A DNA stretch of 64,000 nucleotides from Candidatus Shapirobacteria bacterium (lineage in GTDB: Bacteria; Patescibacteria; Microgenomatia; UBA12405): NCBI GenBank assembly GCA_028704885.1, contig JAQWEN010000001.1:310001-374000 (forward strand). Direction: 5' to 3'. The notes below the pieces were generated by a model. That model had not been told where the DNA came from. It searched no databases and saw nothing but the letters and a program-made list of their open reading frames with translations. Shown here one piece after another: positions 15,930 to 24,343 of the stretch. The stretch's first letter is position 1; every line of letters begins with the position of its first letter. A program made the translations under genes and the position numbers.

Positions 15930-17022
15930 ACCTACCAAGCCAATCAATTTTGAGTTTTTCAAAAGTGCCGTCTTTTAGTGCATTGCGAATAAGCTGGGTA
16001 GTGTGAGTCATAAAATAGATATTGTGAAGAGACATTAGTCGGTAGCCTAAAAGTTCCTGGGTTTTAAAGAGATGGTGAATGTAAGCTTTGTCGTATTTTT
16101 GACAAGTGGGACATTGACAATCCTTATCAAGAGTTGTTTGGTCATTTTTGTATTTGATGTGCATAATCTGATCTTTAAATCGGTTTTTTAGATTAAATTT
16201 AGCATTGCCGGTGCGATGTAAAAATTGACCGCCGCGAGCCATACGGGTAGGAAGAGTGCAATCCATAGAGGTAATCCCCTGCCCAAAGAAATCAAAAAGA
16301 TCATCAACTTCACCAACTCCTAATAAATGAATTGGTTTGCCGGTTTTAAGAGCATAAGGCAAAACCCATTCAACAGCTTGACGCATTTTGTCTTTTGGTT
16401 CGCCAACAGAAACCCCACCAATGGCGATACCGTCAAAATCTTGAGAACAAATAAATTCGGCTGATTGCTGTCGTAAATCTTTATAATAACTACCCTGAAT
16501 AACTCCGTATAATTTTAAATCTTGATTAAGTTTTTTGTTTAATTTTTTGTGTTCAATTAAGGACCTGACTGCCCAACGATGGGTACGGTCTAAAGCTTGT
16601 TGAGCATATTCTTTGGTGGCTGGATAGGGAGTACATTCATCGAAAGCGATAATATTGTCAGCGCCAAGATTATGTTGAATTTGAATTGATTTTTCAGGAG
16701 TAAAAAAATGGAGAGCGCCGTCGAGGTGAGATCGAAATTCGACACCGTCTTCGGAAATTTTGATTAAAGAACCGGCGCCGTTATGGTCTTTACCAAGAGA
16801 AAAAACTTGAAAACCACCGGAATCGGTGATCAATTGACCGTCCCATCGGGTAAATTTATGAAGTCCGCCAAATTTTTTAATAGCTTTATCACCGGGACGA
16901 AGATATAAATGATAGGTATTACAAAAGAAAATTTCCACACCAATGGCTTTTAAATCTTCTGGAGTTAGTGATTTGACCGTGGCTTGAGTACCAACCGGAA
17001 CAAAAGTAGGTTCTTTTAACAT
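15925..17022 (-). CDS. tgt: tRNA-guanine transglycosylase
   Basis: The enzyme exchanges guanine 34 of GUN-anticodon tRNAs for a queuosine precursor. The 365 residues are near the usual length. Typical segments are present: DSGGFQVFSL, GGVSVGEP, the DCTLPTRMARGG catalytic region and the zinc site CQCPTC followed by H (CxCxxC...H, near 300-330). No queuosine synthesis genes are seen nearby, so the base would have to be salvaged. A perfect TATAAT ends 6 nt before the ATG. Confidence 0.95.
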   Translation of the reverse strand: MLKEPTFVPVGTQATVKSLTPEDLKAIGVEIFFCNTYHLYLRPGDKAIKKFGGLHKFTRWDGQLITDSGGFQVFSLGKDHNGAGSLIKISEDGVEFRSHLDGALHFFTPEKSIQIQHNLGADNIIAFDECTPYPATKEYAQQALDRTHRWAVRSLIEHKKLNKKLNQDLKLYGVIQGSYYKDLRQQSAEFICSQDFDGIAIGGVSVGEPKDKMRQAVEWVLPYALKTGKPIHLLGVGEVDDLFDFFGQGITSMDCTLPTRMARGGQFLHRTGNAKFNLKNRFKDQIMHIKYKNDQTTLDKDCQCPTCQKYDKAYIHHLFKTQELLGYRLMSLHNIYFMTHTTQLIRNALKDGTFEKLKIDWLGRL

Positions 17023-17028
17023 GGGGTA

Positions 17029-17034
17029 ATTATA
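17029..17034 (-). promoter_or_regulatory. -10 element of tgt (leaderless)
   Basis: A minus-strand TATAAT is followed by 6 nt (TACCCC) and the tgt ATG. No Shine-Dalgarno sequence fits in between. Confidence 0.6.
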
Positions 17035-17040
17035 TCAATA

Positions 17041-17529
17041 TTAAATTATTTGTTGCCATCGACCATTAGAAATGGTTGGAGTTTTAAAACCAATTGGGTT
17101 TTTTAAATATAATTGGTTTGGATGTTCTAATAAAATTTCCGTCTCTTCTAATTTTTTTATTTCAATTCTTTCACCATTTTTTCCTGGGGAATGGATATAT
17201 TCTTGATTATTAATCATAATTCCAACATGTCTGGGAACTAAGCCGTTTCTACTAAAAAAGACTAAATCTCCTTGGCGGGGTATATGAGTTAATACTCCAA
17301 AATGATCAAAAAATTCACTGGCGTGTCTTATTTCTCCTGGTACAGAAATACCAGATTTCTGTAAAACATATTTAACAAAACCAGAACAGTCGAAGCCAGT
17401 TTCAAAAGAACAACCTAATTGATGATCTTCATTATCTTTTGGATGATTACGCGAATTAAAACCGACCAATTTTAGGGCTTCATTGACAATAGTTTCTCGG
17501 AAATGATTTTGGGGTTCTTTCTCATACAT
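17041..17529 (-). CDS. NlpC/P60 family cell-wall peptidase-like protein
   Basis: This is a cysteine peptidase fold that cleaves peptidoglycan stem peptides in its family. The catalytic cysteine lies in FDCSGFV (C48) and the histidines in PRHVGIM (H101) and YIHSPG (H113). At 162 residues it is a bare catalytic domain with no visible signal peptide or wall-binding domain, so export or an intracellular role is unclear. It follows three tRNA genes on the same strand, with 21 nt after tRNA-Gly. Confidence 0.87.
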   Translation of the reverse strand: MYEKEPQNHFRETIVNEALKLVGFNSRNHPKDNEDHQLGCSFETGFDCSGFVKYVLQKSGISVPGEIRHASEFFDHFGVLTHIPRQGDLVFFSRNGLVPRHVGIMINNQEYIHSPGKNGERIEIKKLEETEILLEHPNQLYLKNPIGFKTPTISNGRWQQII

Positions 17530-17550
17530 TTGATGGAATTAATTAAAAAT

Positions 17551-17624
17551 TGGAGCGGGTAGGGGGAATCGGACCCCCGCCGAAAGATTGGAAATCTCTC
17601 GTTCTACCACTAAACTATACCCGC
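17551..17624 (-). tRNA. tRNA-Gly(TCC), CCA encoded
   Basis: The acceptor stem is GCGGGTA/TACCCGC. The anticodon arm AGAGA-TTTCCAA-TCTTT gives TCC. Discriminator T is followed by a genomic CCA (17551-17553 on the complement). Confidence 0.94.
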
Positions 17625-17632
17625 AGATTTTG

Positions 17633-17706
17633 TCGGGGATACAGGATTCGAACCTGCAACCTCACGCTCCCAAAGCGTGCACGCTAGCCAATTGCGCCAA
17701 TCCCCG
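17633..17706 (-). tRNA. tRNA-Pro(TGG)
   Basis: The acceptor stem is CGGGGAT/ATCCCCG. The anticodon arm CACGC-TTTGGGA-GCGTG gives TGG. No CCA is encoded. The 5' end abuts a GC-rich hairpin element. Confidence 0.94.
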
Positions 17707-17740
17707 CCTTCGCTGAAGCTTCGGCGGGTAAACCCGCTTC
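17702..17740. repeat. GC-rich hairpin element, copy 1
   Basis: CCCGCC (17703-17708) pairs with GGCGGG (17723-17728). The same GCGGG can instead pair with CCCGC (17733-17737) across TAAA. The tract is far richer in GC than its surroundings. The 12-mer CCCGCCTTCGCT recurs at 28116-28127. Confidence 0.6.
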
Positions 17741-17745
17741 TACTT

Positions 17746-17833
17746 TGGTGCCGCAGGAGGGAATCGAACCCCCACGCTTGTTGAGAGCACAAGATTTTAA
17801 GTCTTGCGTGTATACCAGTTTCACCACTGCGGC
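17746..17833 (-). tRNA. tRNA-Leu(TAA), CCA encoded
   Basis: This class II tRNA has a long variable arm. The anticodon arm CAAGA-CTTAAAA-TCTTG gives TAA, and the acceptor stem is GCCGCAG/CTGCGGC. Discriminator A is followed by genomic CCA. It is the first gene of the minus-strand tRNA trio. Confidence 0.95.
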
Positions 17834-17898
17834 AAACATTGTGTCAGTATTATATCAATTTTAGATAAAATGGGTATAAATAATTTTAATGATATTGG

Positions 17899-17904
17899 TA
17901 TAAT
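17899..17904 (+). promoter_or_regulatory. -10 element of tRNA-Leu(CAG)
   Basis: A perfect TATAAT lies 8 nt before the tRNA 5' end; no strong -35 is visible. Confidence 0.45.
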
Positions 17905-17912
17905 TGGCCTAA

Positions 17913-17994
17913 GCCAAGGTGTTGAAATTGGTATACAAGCATCGCTCAGAACGGTGTGTCGTAAGACTTGTGGGTTCAAGTCCCACCCTTGGCA
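17913..17994 (+). tRNA. tRNA-Leu(CAG)
   Basis: This class II tRNA has the anticodon arm CATCG-CTCAGAA-CGGTG, giving CAG. The acceptor stem is GCCAAGG/CCTTGGC. No CCA is encoded. Confidence 0.94.
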
Positions 17995-18025
17995 CTTAAT
18001 TCTTTAGTTTTAGTGTAAAGTTGTT

Positions 18026-18031
18026 TATAAT
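18026..18031 (+). promoter_or_regulatory. -10 element of tRNA-Phe
   Basis: TATAAT ends 13 nt before the tRNA 5' end; the -35 region is weak. Confidence 0.4.
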
Positions 18032-18044
18032 AAGGACACTTCTA

Positions 18045-18117
18045 GCCGAAGTAGCCAAGATGGTCACGGCACTGGTCTGAAAAACCTGGGATGTCAGTTC
18101 GAGTCTGACCTTCGGCA
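18045..18117 (+). tRNA. tRNA-Phe(GAA)
   Basis: The acceptor stem is GCCGAAG/CTTCGGC. The anticodon loop CTGAAAA gives GAA; the anticodon stem has one T-T mismatch. No CCA is encoded. Confidence 0.9.
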
Positions 18118-18125
18118 CAAATTGA

Positions 18126-18131
18126 TATAAT
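18126..18131 (+). promoter_or_regulatory. -10 element of tRNA-Gly(GCC)
   Basis: TATAAT ends 10 nt before the tRNA 5' end. Confidence 0.4.
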
Positions 18132-18141
18132 ATATAGATAT

Positions 18142-18214
18142 GCGAGAGTAGCTCAATTGGTGGAGCGTCTCCTTGCCAAGGAGAAGGTCGCGGGTTCGAA
18201 TCCCGTCTCTCGCT
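18142..18214 (+). tRNA. tRNA-Gly(GCC)
   Basis: The acceptor stem is GCGAGAG/CTCTCGC. The anticodon arm TCTCC-TTGCCAA-GGAGA gives GCC. No CCA is encoded. Confidence 0.95.
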
Positions 18215-18234
18215 CACTTTATTTAGACCCTGAG

Positions 18235-18307
18235 GGCCACTTAGCTCAGTTGGTAGAGCGCTTCGTTTACATCGAAGATGTCGGGGGTCCGAGTCCCTCA
18301 GTGGCCA
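18235..18307 (+). tRNA. tRNA-Val(TAC)
   Basis: The acceptor stem is GGCCACT/AGTGGCC. The anticodon arm CTTCG-TTTACAT-CGAAG gives TAC. No CCA is encoded. Confidence 0.95.
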
Positions 18308-18316
18308 CAACAACTT

Positions 18317-18398
18317 GCCGATGTGGTGAAATTGGTATACACGTACGCTTGAGGTGCGTATGCCGCAAGGTGTGGGGGTTCAAGTCCCTCCATCGGCA
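18317..18398 (+). tRNA. tRNA-Leu(GAG)
   Basis: This class II tRNA has the anticodon arm TACGC-TTGAGGT-GCGTA, giving GAG. The acceptor stem is GCCGATG/CATCGGC. No CCA is encoded. Confidence 0.94.
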
Positions 18399-18409
18399 CA
18401 TAAAGACAA

Positions 18410-18480
18410 TGCCCCGTCGTCTAATGGTAGGACATCAGCCTTTGGAGCTGAGTACTGTGGTTCGAATCCATGCGGGGCAA
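18410..18480 (+). tRNA. tRNA-Gln(TTG)
   Basis: The acceptor stem TGCCCCG/CGGGGCA has the U1-A72 pair usual for tRNA-Gln. The anticodon arm TCAGC-CTTTGGA-GCTGA gives TTG. A protein gene starts 15 nt downstream. Confidence 0.94.
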
Positions 18481-18495
18481 CAAAAATAAAAATCT

Positions 18496-18963
18496 ATGAT
18501 TTGGAAGAAACCTCATATCTCAAAAATTTACGAAGCATTGACGGCGATTGCTGACGATATGTTAGAAATAAATGGAAATAAGGCCAAATGTTATTTGTCA
18601 TCTGGTGATAAATTTTACGATATTCAATATGACCCAATAAATAGCAGTATTATGTCGAATGATAATACAGCTTTCTATACTTATTCTTTAAGTTATCCAA
18701 TGATCGCCTATTTAATGTTAATTAATAAAATCCCCTATGAAAGAAAATTATTAGAAATTTTAAAAGATATTTGTTGGGAAAATATTAATAAAAAATTTAA
18801 AAATGATTATGATAAGTCAATTAAATTAGTTTTAGGGGAATTAAAAAGTGAAGGTGAAAATGTTGATTTTATTAGAGAAGAAATACAGAAAATATATAAT
18901 TTTGTTTGTAAATTGGAAATAAAAACTTTAGGAAAATTACAAAAACCATTAAGAGAATATTAA
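18496..18963 (+). CDS. Hypothetical protein downstream of tRNA-Gln
   Basis: No family was recognised. The 155-residue protein is acidic and mixed alpha/beta, with a hydrophobic helix near 68-88 (SYPMIAYLMLINKI) that is probably buried rather than membrane-spanning. The start lies 15 nt after the tRNA-Gln gene with no promoter or Shine-Dalgarno visible between, so it is probably released from a tRNA-mRNA precursor by 3' processing of the tRNA. Confidence 0.65.
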   Translation: MIWKKPHISKIYEALTAIADDMLEINGNKAKCYLSSGDKFYDIQYDPINSSIMSNDNTAFYTYSLSYPMIAYLMLINKIPYERKLLEILKDICWENINKKFKNDYDKSIKLVLGELKSEGENVDFIREEIQKIYNFVCKLEIKTLGKLQKPLREY

Positions 18964-18997
18964 AATATTGGTCTGTTCAGGGTGTAAAATCTAAAAC

Positions 18998-19708
18998 ATG
19001 GCGCCAAAAAAGAAATGGTTAAAATTTGATCTTCATATGCACACGTCTAGAAGTGATGGAAAGAATAGCGTTAAAGAAATGTTAATGACGGCAAAAAGAA
19101 GAGGTTTGGATGTGGTGGCAATAACTGATCATAATTTGCCAAATAAATTTAACCCAGAAAAAATTTTTGAAAAATATGGAATATATGTGATTCCTGGATG
19201 TGAATTATCCGTTTTGAACGGCCATATTTTAGTGTTGGGTTTGGATCCAAAATTAGTCGAAGAGAAATTAAAACAATATAAAATTAGAGAAAAAACTTCC
19301 TCAATTGTAATAAGAAAAAAAACAATAATAAAAATATTGGAATATTTTGTAGAAAATGGTGCATTAATAATAGCAGCTCATCCAAAAATACCGTCGGGAG
19401 TGATGTCGTTGAAAGGTAATTTTTTAATGAATCTTTATAAAAAAGGTTTGATTCATGGAGCAGAAACTCACAATGATGACTTGGAAAAAAAGTTTAAGAG
19501 AAAATTTTATTTGGTTTGGCATAAATTGGCTAAAAATTTTATGTTAAGATCGGGAATTCCTCCCTATGCAAACAGTGATGCTCACTTTAAAAATAGAATT
19601 GGAAACAGATTTAATATGGTTAAATTGGATGATCCAACTAAACTTTTAGAAGTTTTAAAAAAAGGAAAAATCGAGATCAGGCATGGAACCAGAAGTGATC
19701 TAAGTTAA
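18998..19708 (+). CDS. PHP-domain metal-dependent phosphoesterase
   Basis: The PHP fold hydrolyses phosphoesters with bound divalent metals. Motifs are visible: FDLHMHTSRSDG (near 9), AITDHN (near 42), IIAAHPK (near 127) and NSDAHF (near 189). The 236 residues match stand-alone PHP proteins of the TrpH/RNase-AM type, but whether the substrate is RNA or a small phosphoester cannot be told. A TAAAAT element ends 7 nt before the ATG. Confidence 0.85.
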   Translation: MAPKKKWLKFDLHMHTSRSDGKNSVKEMLMTAKRRGLDVVAITDHNLPNKFNPEKIFEKYGIYVIPGCELSVLNGHILVLGLDPKLVEEKLKQYKIREKTSSIVIRKKTIIKILEYFVENGALIIAAHPKIPSGVMSLKGNFLMNLYKKGLIHGAETHNDDLEKKFKRKFYLVWHKLAKNFMLRSGIPPYANSDAHFKNRIGNRFNMVKLDDPTKLLEVLKKGKIEIRHGTRSDLS

Positions 19709-19709
19709 T

Positions 19710-19928
19710 TTATTTTTTAATAGAAGATGAAGGAGTGGCAGAGGGAGCAATTTGAGCTGATTGAGTGGCTGGAATAGGAGTTGGAAGAACTAATGGTTCA
19801 GCTTCGAGTCTTTTTAAAATTGTCCAATCAATACTTTTATAGGACAAATAGCCGGCATAGAGCAGAAATCCAAACAAAACAAAGACAATAGTGTTGCCAA
19901 TATAATCTGGTTTTTTGTTTTTTTCCAT
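19710..19928 (-). CDS. Small single-span membrane protein
   Basis: The family is not recognised. This 72-residue protein has one membrane helix (about 12-30, TIVFVLFGFLLYAGYLSY) and a proline/alanine/serine/threonine-rich tail, probably outside the cell. It lies 4 nt after the substrate-binding protein gene and is likely last in that operon (21881-19710). Confidence 0.6.
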   Translation of the reverse strand: MEKNKKPDYIGNTIVFVLFGFLLYAGYLSYKSIDWTILKRLEAEPLVLPTPIPATQSAQIAPSATPSSSIKK

Positions 19929-19932
19929 AATT

Positions 19933-21270
19933 TTATTTTACCCTGGTTATGGTGTAAGTGTTAGGGTAAGACAAGAAAATAGCTGGTGATTCTTCTAGAA
20001 GATATTTTTGAAAATCTTGATAAATACTTTTCCTTTCTAATTGATCAATTACAAATCGACCATCTTCTAAGAGTTTATCAATACGAGAATCGTTAAGTTT
20101 AGTTAAATTACTTTTTGTTTGAGTAGAATGCCAAAATAAATATTGATCAGGGTCGTGAGGAATAGAACCGTAAGTTAGAATAGCGTCAAAATTTTCAGTG
20201 TCTATTTGGCTTTCAATAGTTATATTAGTTTTTAATTTTAAAATATCTTCCCAAGATTTTTTTATTTCTTCAGCTACTGGTAATAATCTTCTGTCTCCTA
20301 CTGTGAGATTAATAGTATCAATTTTATTGTTTTCAAAAAGTTCTTTAGCTCGGGTGGCATTAAAATTGTATTCTTTAACGGTGGAATTATAAGCCCAAGA
20401 TTCGGGAGAAATAGGACCTAAACATCTTTCATTTTTATCTTTAGTTTTAGGAGTAGCATAGGCTAGAGCTTGGCGTAATTGTTTATTATTAATTTTTTGA
20501 GTATTTAAAAATATAGCCGAATATTTTTGATTAGTTTCAATTTCTTGGTTTATTTTGCTTTTACTCCAATTAGATAATTCTGGAGGAAGAGAAGTAATTT
20601 TAATTTTATTAACATCACCTAATTTATAGGCATTAATTAAGTCATTTTCATTTTGGTAAAAACGATAGATAAGACGAGGAAGATTATCTTTAATGGGAAC
20701 TAAATAAAGAGTTTTTAAATGGCCTTCTTGAAGTGAATAATTTTTTATTTTATAAGGCCCTAGACCAATAGTATTTATTTTGAATAAAGGTTTACTTAAA
20801 ACTGAAAGAACTGGAGAGAATTGTTTTTCCAGGCTAATTTTTACTTTGTTTTCGCTTAAAGTAGAAACTTTTATACCGGAAATTGACGAATAATCTATGT
20901 CACTGCTAATTAATTTTTTACCGTTATGCCAAAAAATATTATCTTTAAGAGTAAAGATATAATCTTTATTCTCGTTTTCAATATTTAGTGATTCGACTAT
21001 TGGAGATATACCAGTTTTGTCATTTTCAGAATTAATAGTTAAACCAAAACTAATCTGATTAACAATTTCTTCTGGAAGATTTTTGAGAGTATATAAACCT
21101 TCAATTCCAATAGTTTCTTTTTTAAAAATAGGCAAATTAATAAATTTAGTTATTTCACTTTTAAAGTAAATAGCACAAAAACCAACACTGATCCCTATCA
21201 GGATAATCCAAATTCTCCTTCTGATAAAAGAAAAAAAATACTCGATTTTGAAATGAATTTTAGTGAACAA
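19933..21270 (-). CDS. Membrane-anchored extracellular solute-binding protein (family 5, OppA/DppA type)
   Basis: This is probably the binding component of peptide or other solute uptake. An N-terminal membrane helix (about 17-36, RRIWIILIGISVGFCAIYF) anchors it instead of a lipobox. Family-5 features include the KISLEKQFSPVLSVLSKP region and the C-terminal DAILTYGSIPHDPDQYLFWHS. At 445 residues it is shorter than typical OppA (about 540). No ABC permease or ATPase genes are adjacent, so its transporter, if any, is elsewhere. Confidence 0.8.
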   Translation of the reverse strand: MFTKIHFKIEYFFSFIRRRIWIILIGISVGFCAIYFKSEITKFINLPIFKKETIGIEGLYTLKNLPEEIVNQISFGLTINSENDKTGISPIVESLNIENENKDYIFTLKDNIFWHNGKKLISSDIDYSSISGIKVSTLSENKVKISLEKQFSPVLSVLSKPLFKINTIGLGPYKIKNYSLQEGHLKTLYLVPIKDNLPRLIYRFYQNENDLINAYKLGDVNKIKITSLPPELSNWSKSKINQEIETNQKYSAIFLNTQKINNKQLRQALAYATPKTKDKNERCLGPISPESWAYNSTVKEYNFNATRAKELFENNKIDTINLTVGDRRLLPVAEEIKKSWEDILKLKTNITIESQIDTENFDAILTYGSIPHDPDQYLFWHSTQTKSNLTKLNDSRIDKLLEDGRFVIDQLERKSIYQDFQKYLLEESPAIFLSYPNTYTITRVK

Positions 21271-21276
21271 GGTTGT

Positions 21277-21489
21277 TTAGATAAGGGTTTGGATAATTGA
21301 TGAAATTAAAAAAATGACAATGATAAAAATAGTAAAATTAAACATAACTTTTTCCCAACCTCTCTTTTCAACAGTGGTTGATGAAAGAATGTTGGATCCA
21401 GATTCAGTATCGCCATTTGATTGAAGAAAAATGAGAGTGCTTAGTAAAATTGAGAGAACTATTTGGATAATGACTAGAGTGTTTTTCAT
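21277..21489 (-). CDS. secG: Protein translocase subunit SecG
   Basis: This is an accessory subunit of the SecYEG channel. The 70 residues include two membrane helices (about 4-22 and 48-68) separated by the cytoplasmic loop NGDTESGSNILSSTTVEKRGWEK, which matches the family's pattern. The start overlaps the upstream membrane protein stop by 4 nt. Confidence 0.85.
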   Translation of the reverse strand: MKNTLVIIQIVLSILLSTLIFLQSNGDTESGSNILSSTTVEKRGWEKVMFNFTIFIIVIFLISSIIQTLI

Positions 21490-21881
21490 TTTTTAGGTTT
21501 GCTTTTATGCAAAATTAGATTATAAATATATAAAATTATACCAATAGTGAAGGAACTTAATAAATAAGCCCAAAAATTATTGACCTGGTAATTATACTGA
21601 GATATATAAATATTACCTACTTGGAAATCGGAAAGAAAGAAAACAGCTAAATAGAGACCTAAAGTGTCAATAACCACTCTAAATAATCCTAAGGTTAGGA
21701 TATTAATAGGGATAAGTAAAATTTTTATAATTGGTTTTAAAAGAAGTTCAAAAACAGTTAAGACAATGGCAACTTTAATAATTGTCAAAGGAATTTTTTC
21801 GAAAGATAAATTTTGCCAAATTTGATTAGCGGTTATTAAAGAGAAAGTGAAAAGAATTATGTATCGAAGTACTTTTTTCAT
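21486..21881 (-). CDS. Four-helix membrane protein of the phage-holin-4-2-like family
   Basis: This 131-residue protein has four predicted membrane segments. The stretch LLKPIIKILLIPINILTLGLFR (near 46-68) is the hallmark of the family annotated as phage holin 4-2, which is widespread in bacterial chromosomes and not phage-specific. Its function is unknown. It overlaps the transglutaminase-like gene and secG by 4 nt on each side, so all are one translational unit. Confidence 0.8.
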   Translation of the reverse strand: MKKVLRYIILFTFSLITANQIWQNLSFEKIPLTIIKVAIVLTVFELLLKPIIKILLIPINILTLGLFRVVIDTLGLYLAVFFLSDFQVGNIYISQYNYQVNNFWAYLLSSFTIGIILYIYNLILHKSKPKK

Positions 21882-23641
21882 TTTTTATGTTTTTTGCTTG
21901 TTAATATTATACCGCCAAGGCCAAAAAAAGTAATGATTGAGCCGATAAAAATGGTTAAATTTAAATAATATTTTTGATTAGAAAGAGAGAATTGTTGGAT
22001 ATTAGTATTGAGAGATTCTACTTTGATGTTAATTTTTCTATTTTGAGGATTAAGTGATTTTAAAATAGGAAAATTAGGAATATTAATTTCAATAGATGAT
22101 AGTGGCGGTAATAAAGCAATTTCTTGTTGCCAGTTTAAATTAGCAATACTAATTTTTAAATTTGATAAAGAATTGTTGTTTTGATTTGAAATTTTAATAA
22201 TTGTGGGCTGATAAATTTTGTTATTAAGAGAAGTAATCTTTAAATTTTCATATTTAGCTTTTAGTTCTTGAGTGGCAAATTCAACTTCGACTGTTTTAAT
22301 ATTATGTTCATTTTTGTAAGCACCAGGAGGTAGAGGTTTTTCACTGTCTAGACCGTGGAAAACAAAAGCAAAGTGATTAGGATCTAGGTCGTTAAAATAA
22401 TCGACACCGTTGGTAGTTTTTTCCCAGGTAGGATCGACAGAAATCCAAGCTTGTTTATTTTGATCATAATATTGAGGCCAAGCATGAAGAATATCAGCAT
22501 TAGTATTAATAGGTTTAATTTTTGAATTATTAGTGTAGGCAAAACCTTGAACTTCACGAGCTGGAATATCTTTAGCTCTGGCTAATGTTACAAAAAGATC
22601 GGTAAAATCAGTACAAATAGATGAATTTGGTGAAAGAAGAGTTTGTAAGGCACCTTTTCGATTGGAAGCATTGATGGCGGTGTAATCGTAATTTAAGGTG
22701 TTGACGACGTAGTTATAAATATCTTTAATGTTTTTTAAAGATTCGGCTATTTGCTTAATAGATGAATCGTTTATCGGCCAAAAATTTTGGGTTTTTAAAT
22801 AATTTTTATTATCAATTATGGCTTTAATGGTGTTGGGGATAATTTTGGCTTGACCAGAGACATCAATTTCGATTTCTTGATTATTGGATAATTTATATTG
22901 AGCTAACCAGTTGCCATCGGGATCAACTTTAATATTAAAGGGAGGTGGTGAAATTTCTTTATAAACTATTTTTTGATTATCAGTTTCGGGGGGGATAGCA
23001 ATTTCTAGAGTTTTGCTTTGATTACTATCATTTTTTAGAAAGTATTTAAAATGAAAATCAAAAAGTTGATAATTACCAAAAATTAAAAATATTTTTTGAT
23101 TAGCATTGTTAAAAAATATTTGAGTCTGATTATTTAGAGGAATAATATTTTGGGGATTTGAAGAGGAAAAAGAAAGATTACCAAAAGCACTGGGAACAAA
23201 AACTGTAACTTCGTTGGTGTCAGTTGATTTAATACTTTGGTTTTCAGGGATAGGAATTTCCCAAATACTCCCCTTTTGAGTGGCAAGATTGGGAATTGTA
23301 TAATTTAAATTAAATTTAGTAATTTGATCTTTACCTAAATGGCTTTCATTAAATTTGAGATAGATGATATTAGAATCGTCTTGTCTCTCAACTTTTTGAA
23401 TAATATTGCCCTGGCTGTCAGTGCCGGTGATTTTTTGAAGTTCTGGTCCGGTTAAGATAAGCTGATAAGTGGTGGGATAAATTTCAGAAAGATTGTTAAT
23501 TAGTTGAATTTCTTGGTTAATGACGACATTGCCTTGATTATCAAATTGGTAATTAATTTTTTGAACAGTTCGAAATTCGTCGATAGCTTTGACGGGATTT
23601 AAGGAAAAAAGAAAAAAAACGATTAAAAGAAATAGAAACAT
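21878..23641 (-). CDS. Extracellular transglutaminase-like protein with C-terminal membrane anchor
   Basis: A signal peptide (1-18), a long beta-rich N-terminal region, a transglutaminase-like core and a C-terminal membrane helix (about 562-583) followed by a basic end are visible. In the core, the cysteine lies in SSICTDFTDLF (near 340), the histidine in ILHAWPQYY and the aspartate in SVDPTWE, so the Cys-His-Asp triad is complete. Family members act as proteases or cross-linking enzymes at the cell surface. It heads the operon with the holin-like gene, secG and the binding protein. Confidence 0.85.
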   Translation of the reverse strand: MFLFLLIVFFLFSLNPVKAIDEFRTVQKINYQFDNQGNVVINQEIQLINNLSEIYPTTYQLILTGPELQKITGTDSQGNIIQKVERQDDSNIIYLKFNESHLGKDQITKFNLNYTIPNLATQKGSIWEIPIPENQSIKSTDTNEVTVFVPSAFGNLSFSSSNPQNIIPLNNQTQIFFNNANQKIFLIFGNYQLFDFHFKYFLKNDSNQSKTLEIAIPPETDNQKIVYKEISPPPFNIKVDPDGNWLAQYKLSNNQEIEIDVSGQAKIIPNTIKAIIDNKNYLKTQNFWPINDSSIKQIAESLKNIKDIYNYVVNTLNYDYTAINASNRKGALQTLLSPNSSICTDFTDLFVTLARAKDIPAREVQGFAYTNNSKIKPINTNADILHAWPQYYDQNKQAWISVDPTWEKTTNGVDYFNDLDPNHFAFVFHGLDSEKPLPPGAYKNEHNIKTVEVEFATQELKAKYENLKITSLNNKIYQPTIIKISNQNNNSLSNLKISIANLNWQQEIALLPPLSSIEINIPNFPILKSLNPQNRKINIKVESLNTNIQQFSLSNQKYYLNLTIFIGSIITFFGLGGIILTSKKHKK

Positions 23642-23676
23642 AGAGATATATTTAATATATCATTAAATTTAAGTTA

Positions 23677-23704
23677 TTGACTTCGGGTATTATTCGCGTA
23701 ATAT
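23677..23704 (+). promoter_or_regulatory. lexA promoter with overlapping inverted repeat
   Basis: TTGACT, a 16-nt spacer and TAATAT end 6 nt before the ATG at 23711, so lexA is probably leaderless. TATTA-TTCGCG-TAATA (23688-23703) is an inverted repeat over the -10 and is a candidate LexA operator. Confidence 0.55.
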
Positions 23705-23710
23705 TTGTCT

Positions 23711-24340
23711 ATGGCAACAATTCTGTATAAAAGACAAAAACAAATTTTAGACTACATAGAACAAAACATTGAGAAATATGGTTATGCACCAACATTAACA
23801 GAAATTGCTCAACATTTAGGACTTTCGTCTTTAGCAACAGTACATGAGCATTTAGCAGTTTTGGAAAAGAAAGGATTAATTAGAAGATATCGAGGGGCAG
23901 TTAGAGGAATTGAAATTTTAGATAGAATTAAAGATGAGGTTGAAAAAGCAGTCTCGTCTTTTATAGAGCTGCCAGTGTTGGGGTTTATTGCCTGTGGTGA
24001 GCCAATTGAACCGTATACTGACCCGAATGCAACGATTGGAGTGAATTCCAATCTAGTGCGTCCAGGAGATCAATCTTTTGTTTTACAGGCTAAGGGAGAT
24101 TCGATGATCGATGATGGAATTTTGAGTGGAGATTATGTAGTAGTTAAAGAGCAAAAAAATGCTAACAATGGCGATATTGTGGTGGCAGTGTTAAAAAATG
24201 GATTTGCTACTTTAAAAAGATATTATCGAGAAGCCAGTCGAATTAGATTACAACCAGCCAATACAACTATGTCCCCTATTTATGTGACTGATGTAGAAAT
24301 CAGAGGTAAGGTCGTAGCAGTAATTAGACAATTTAATTAG
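23711..24340 (+). CDS. lexA: SOS repressor LexA
   Basis: LexA represses DNA-damage genes and cleaves itself when RecA is active. From the ATG at 23711 it has 209 residues (the TTG two codons earlier overlaps the promoter). The winged helix (PTLTEIAQHLGLSSLATVHEHL, 28-49) is typical. The self-cleavage bond is Cys95-Gly96 (FIACGEP) instead of the common Ala-Gly, a variant also used by UmuD. The catalytic dyad is Ser131 (KGDSM) and Lys169 (ATLKR). Confidence 0.95.
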   Translation: MATILYKRQKQILDYIEQNIEKYGYAPTLTEIAQHLGLSSLATVHEHLAVLEKKGLIRRYRGAVRGIEILDRIKDEVEKAVSSFIELPVLGFIACGEPIEPYTDPNATIGVNSNLVRPGDQSFVLQAKGDSMIDDGILSGDYVVVKEQKNANNGDIVVAVLKNGFATLKRYYREASRIRLQPANTTMSPIYVTDVEIRGKVVAVIRQFN

Positions 24341-24343
24341 CGG

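Noticed and set aside
17610..18489. Several open frames in the tRNA cluster
   Set aside because: All coincide with tRNA genes on one strand or the other and have no start signals.
21486..21881. Phage holin
   Set aside because: The family name is historical; the gene is embedded in a secG operon and no phage genes are nearby.
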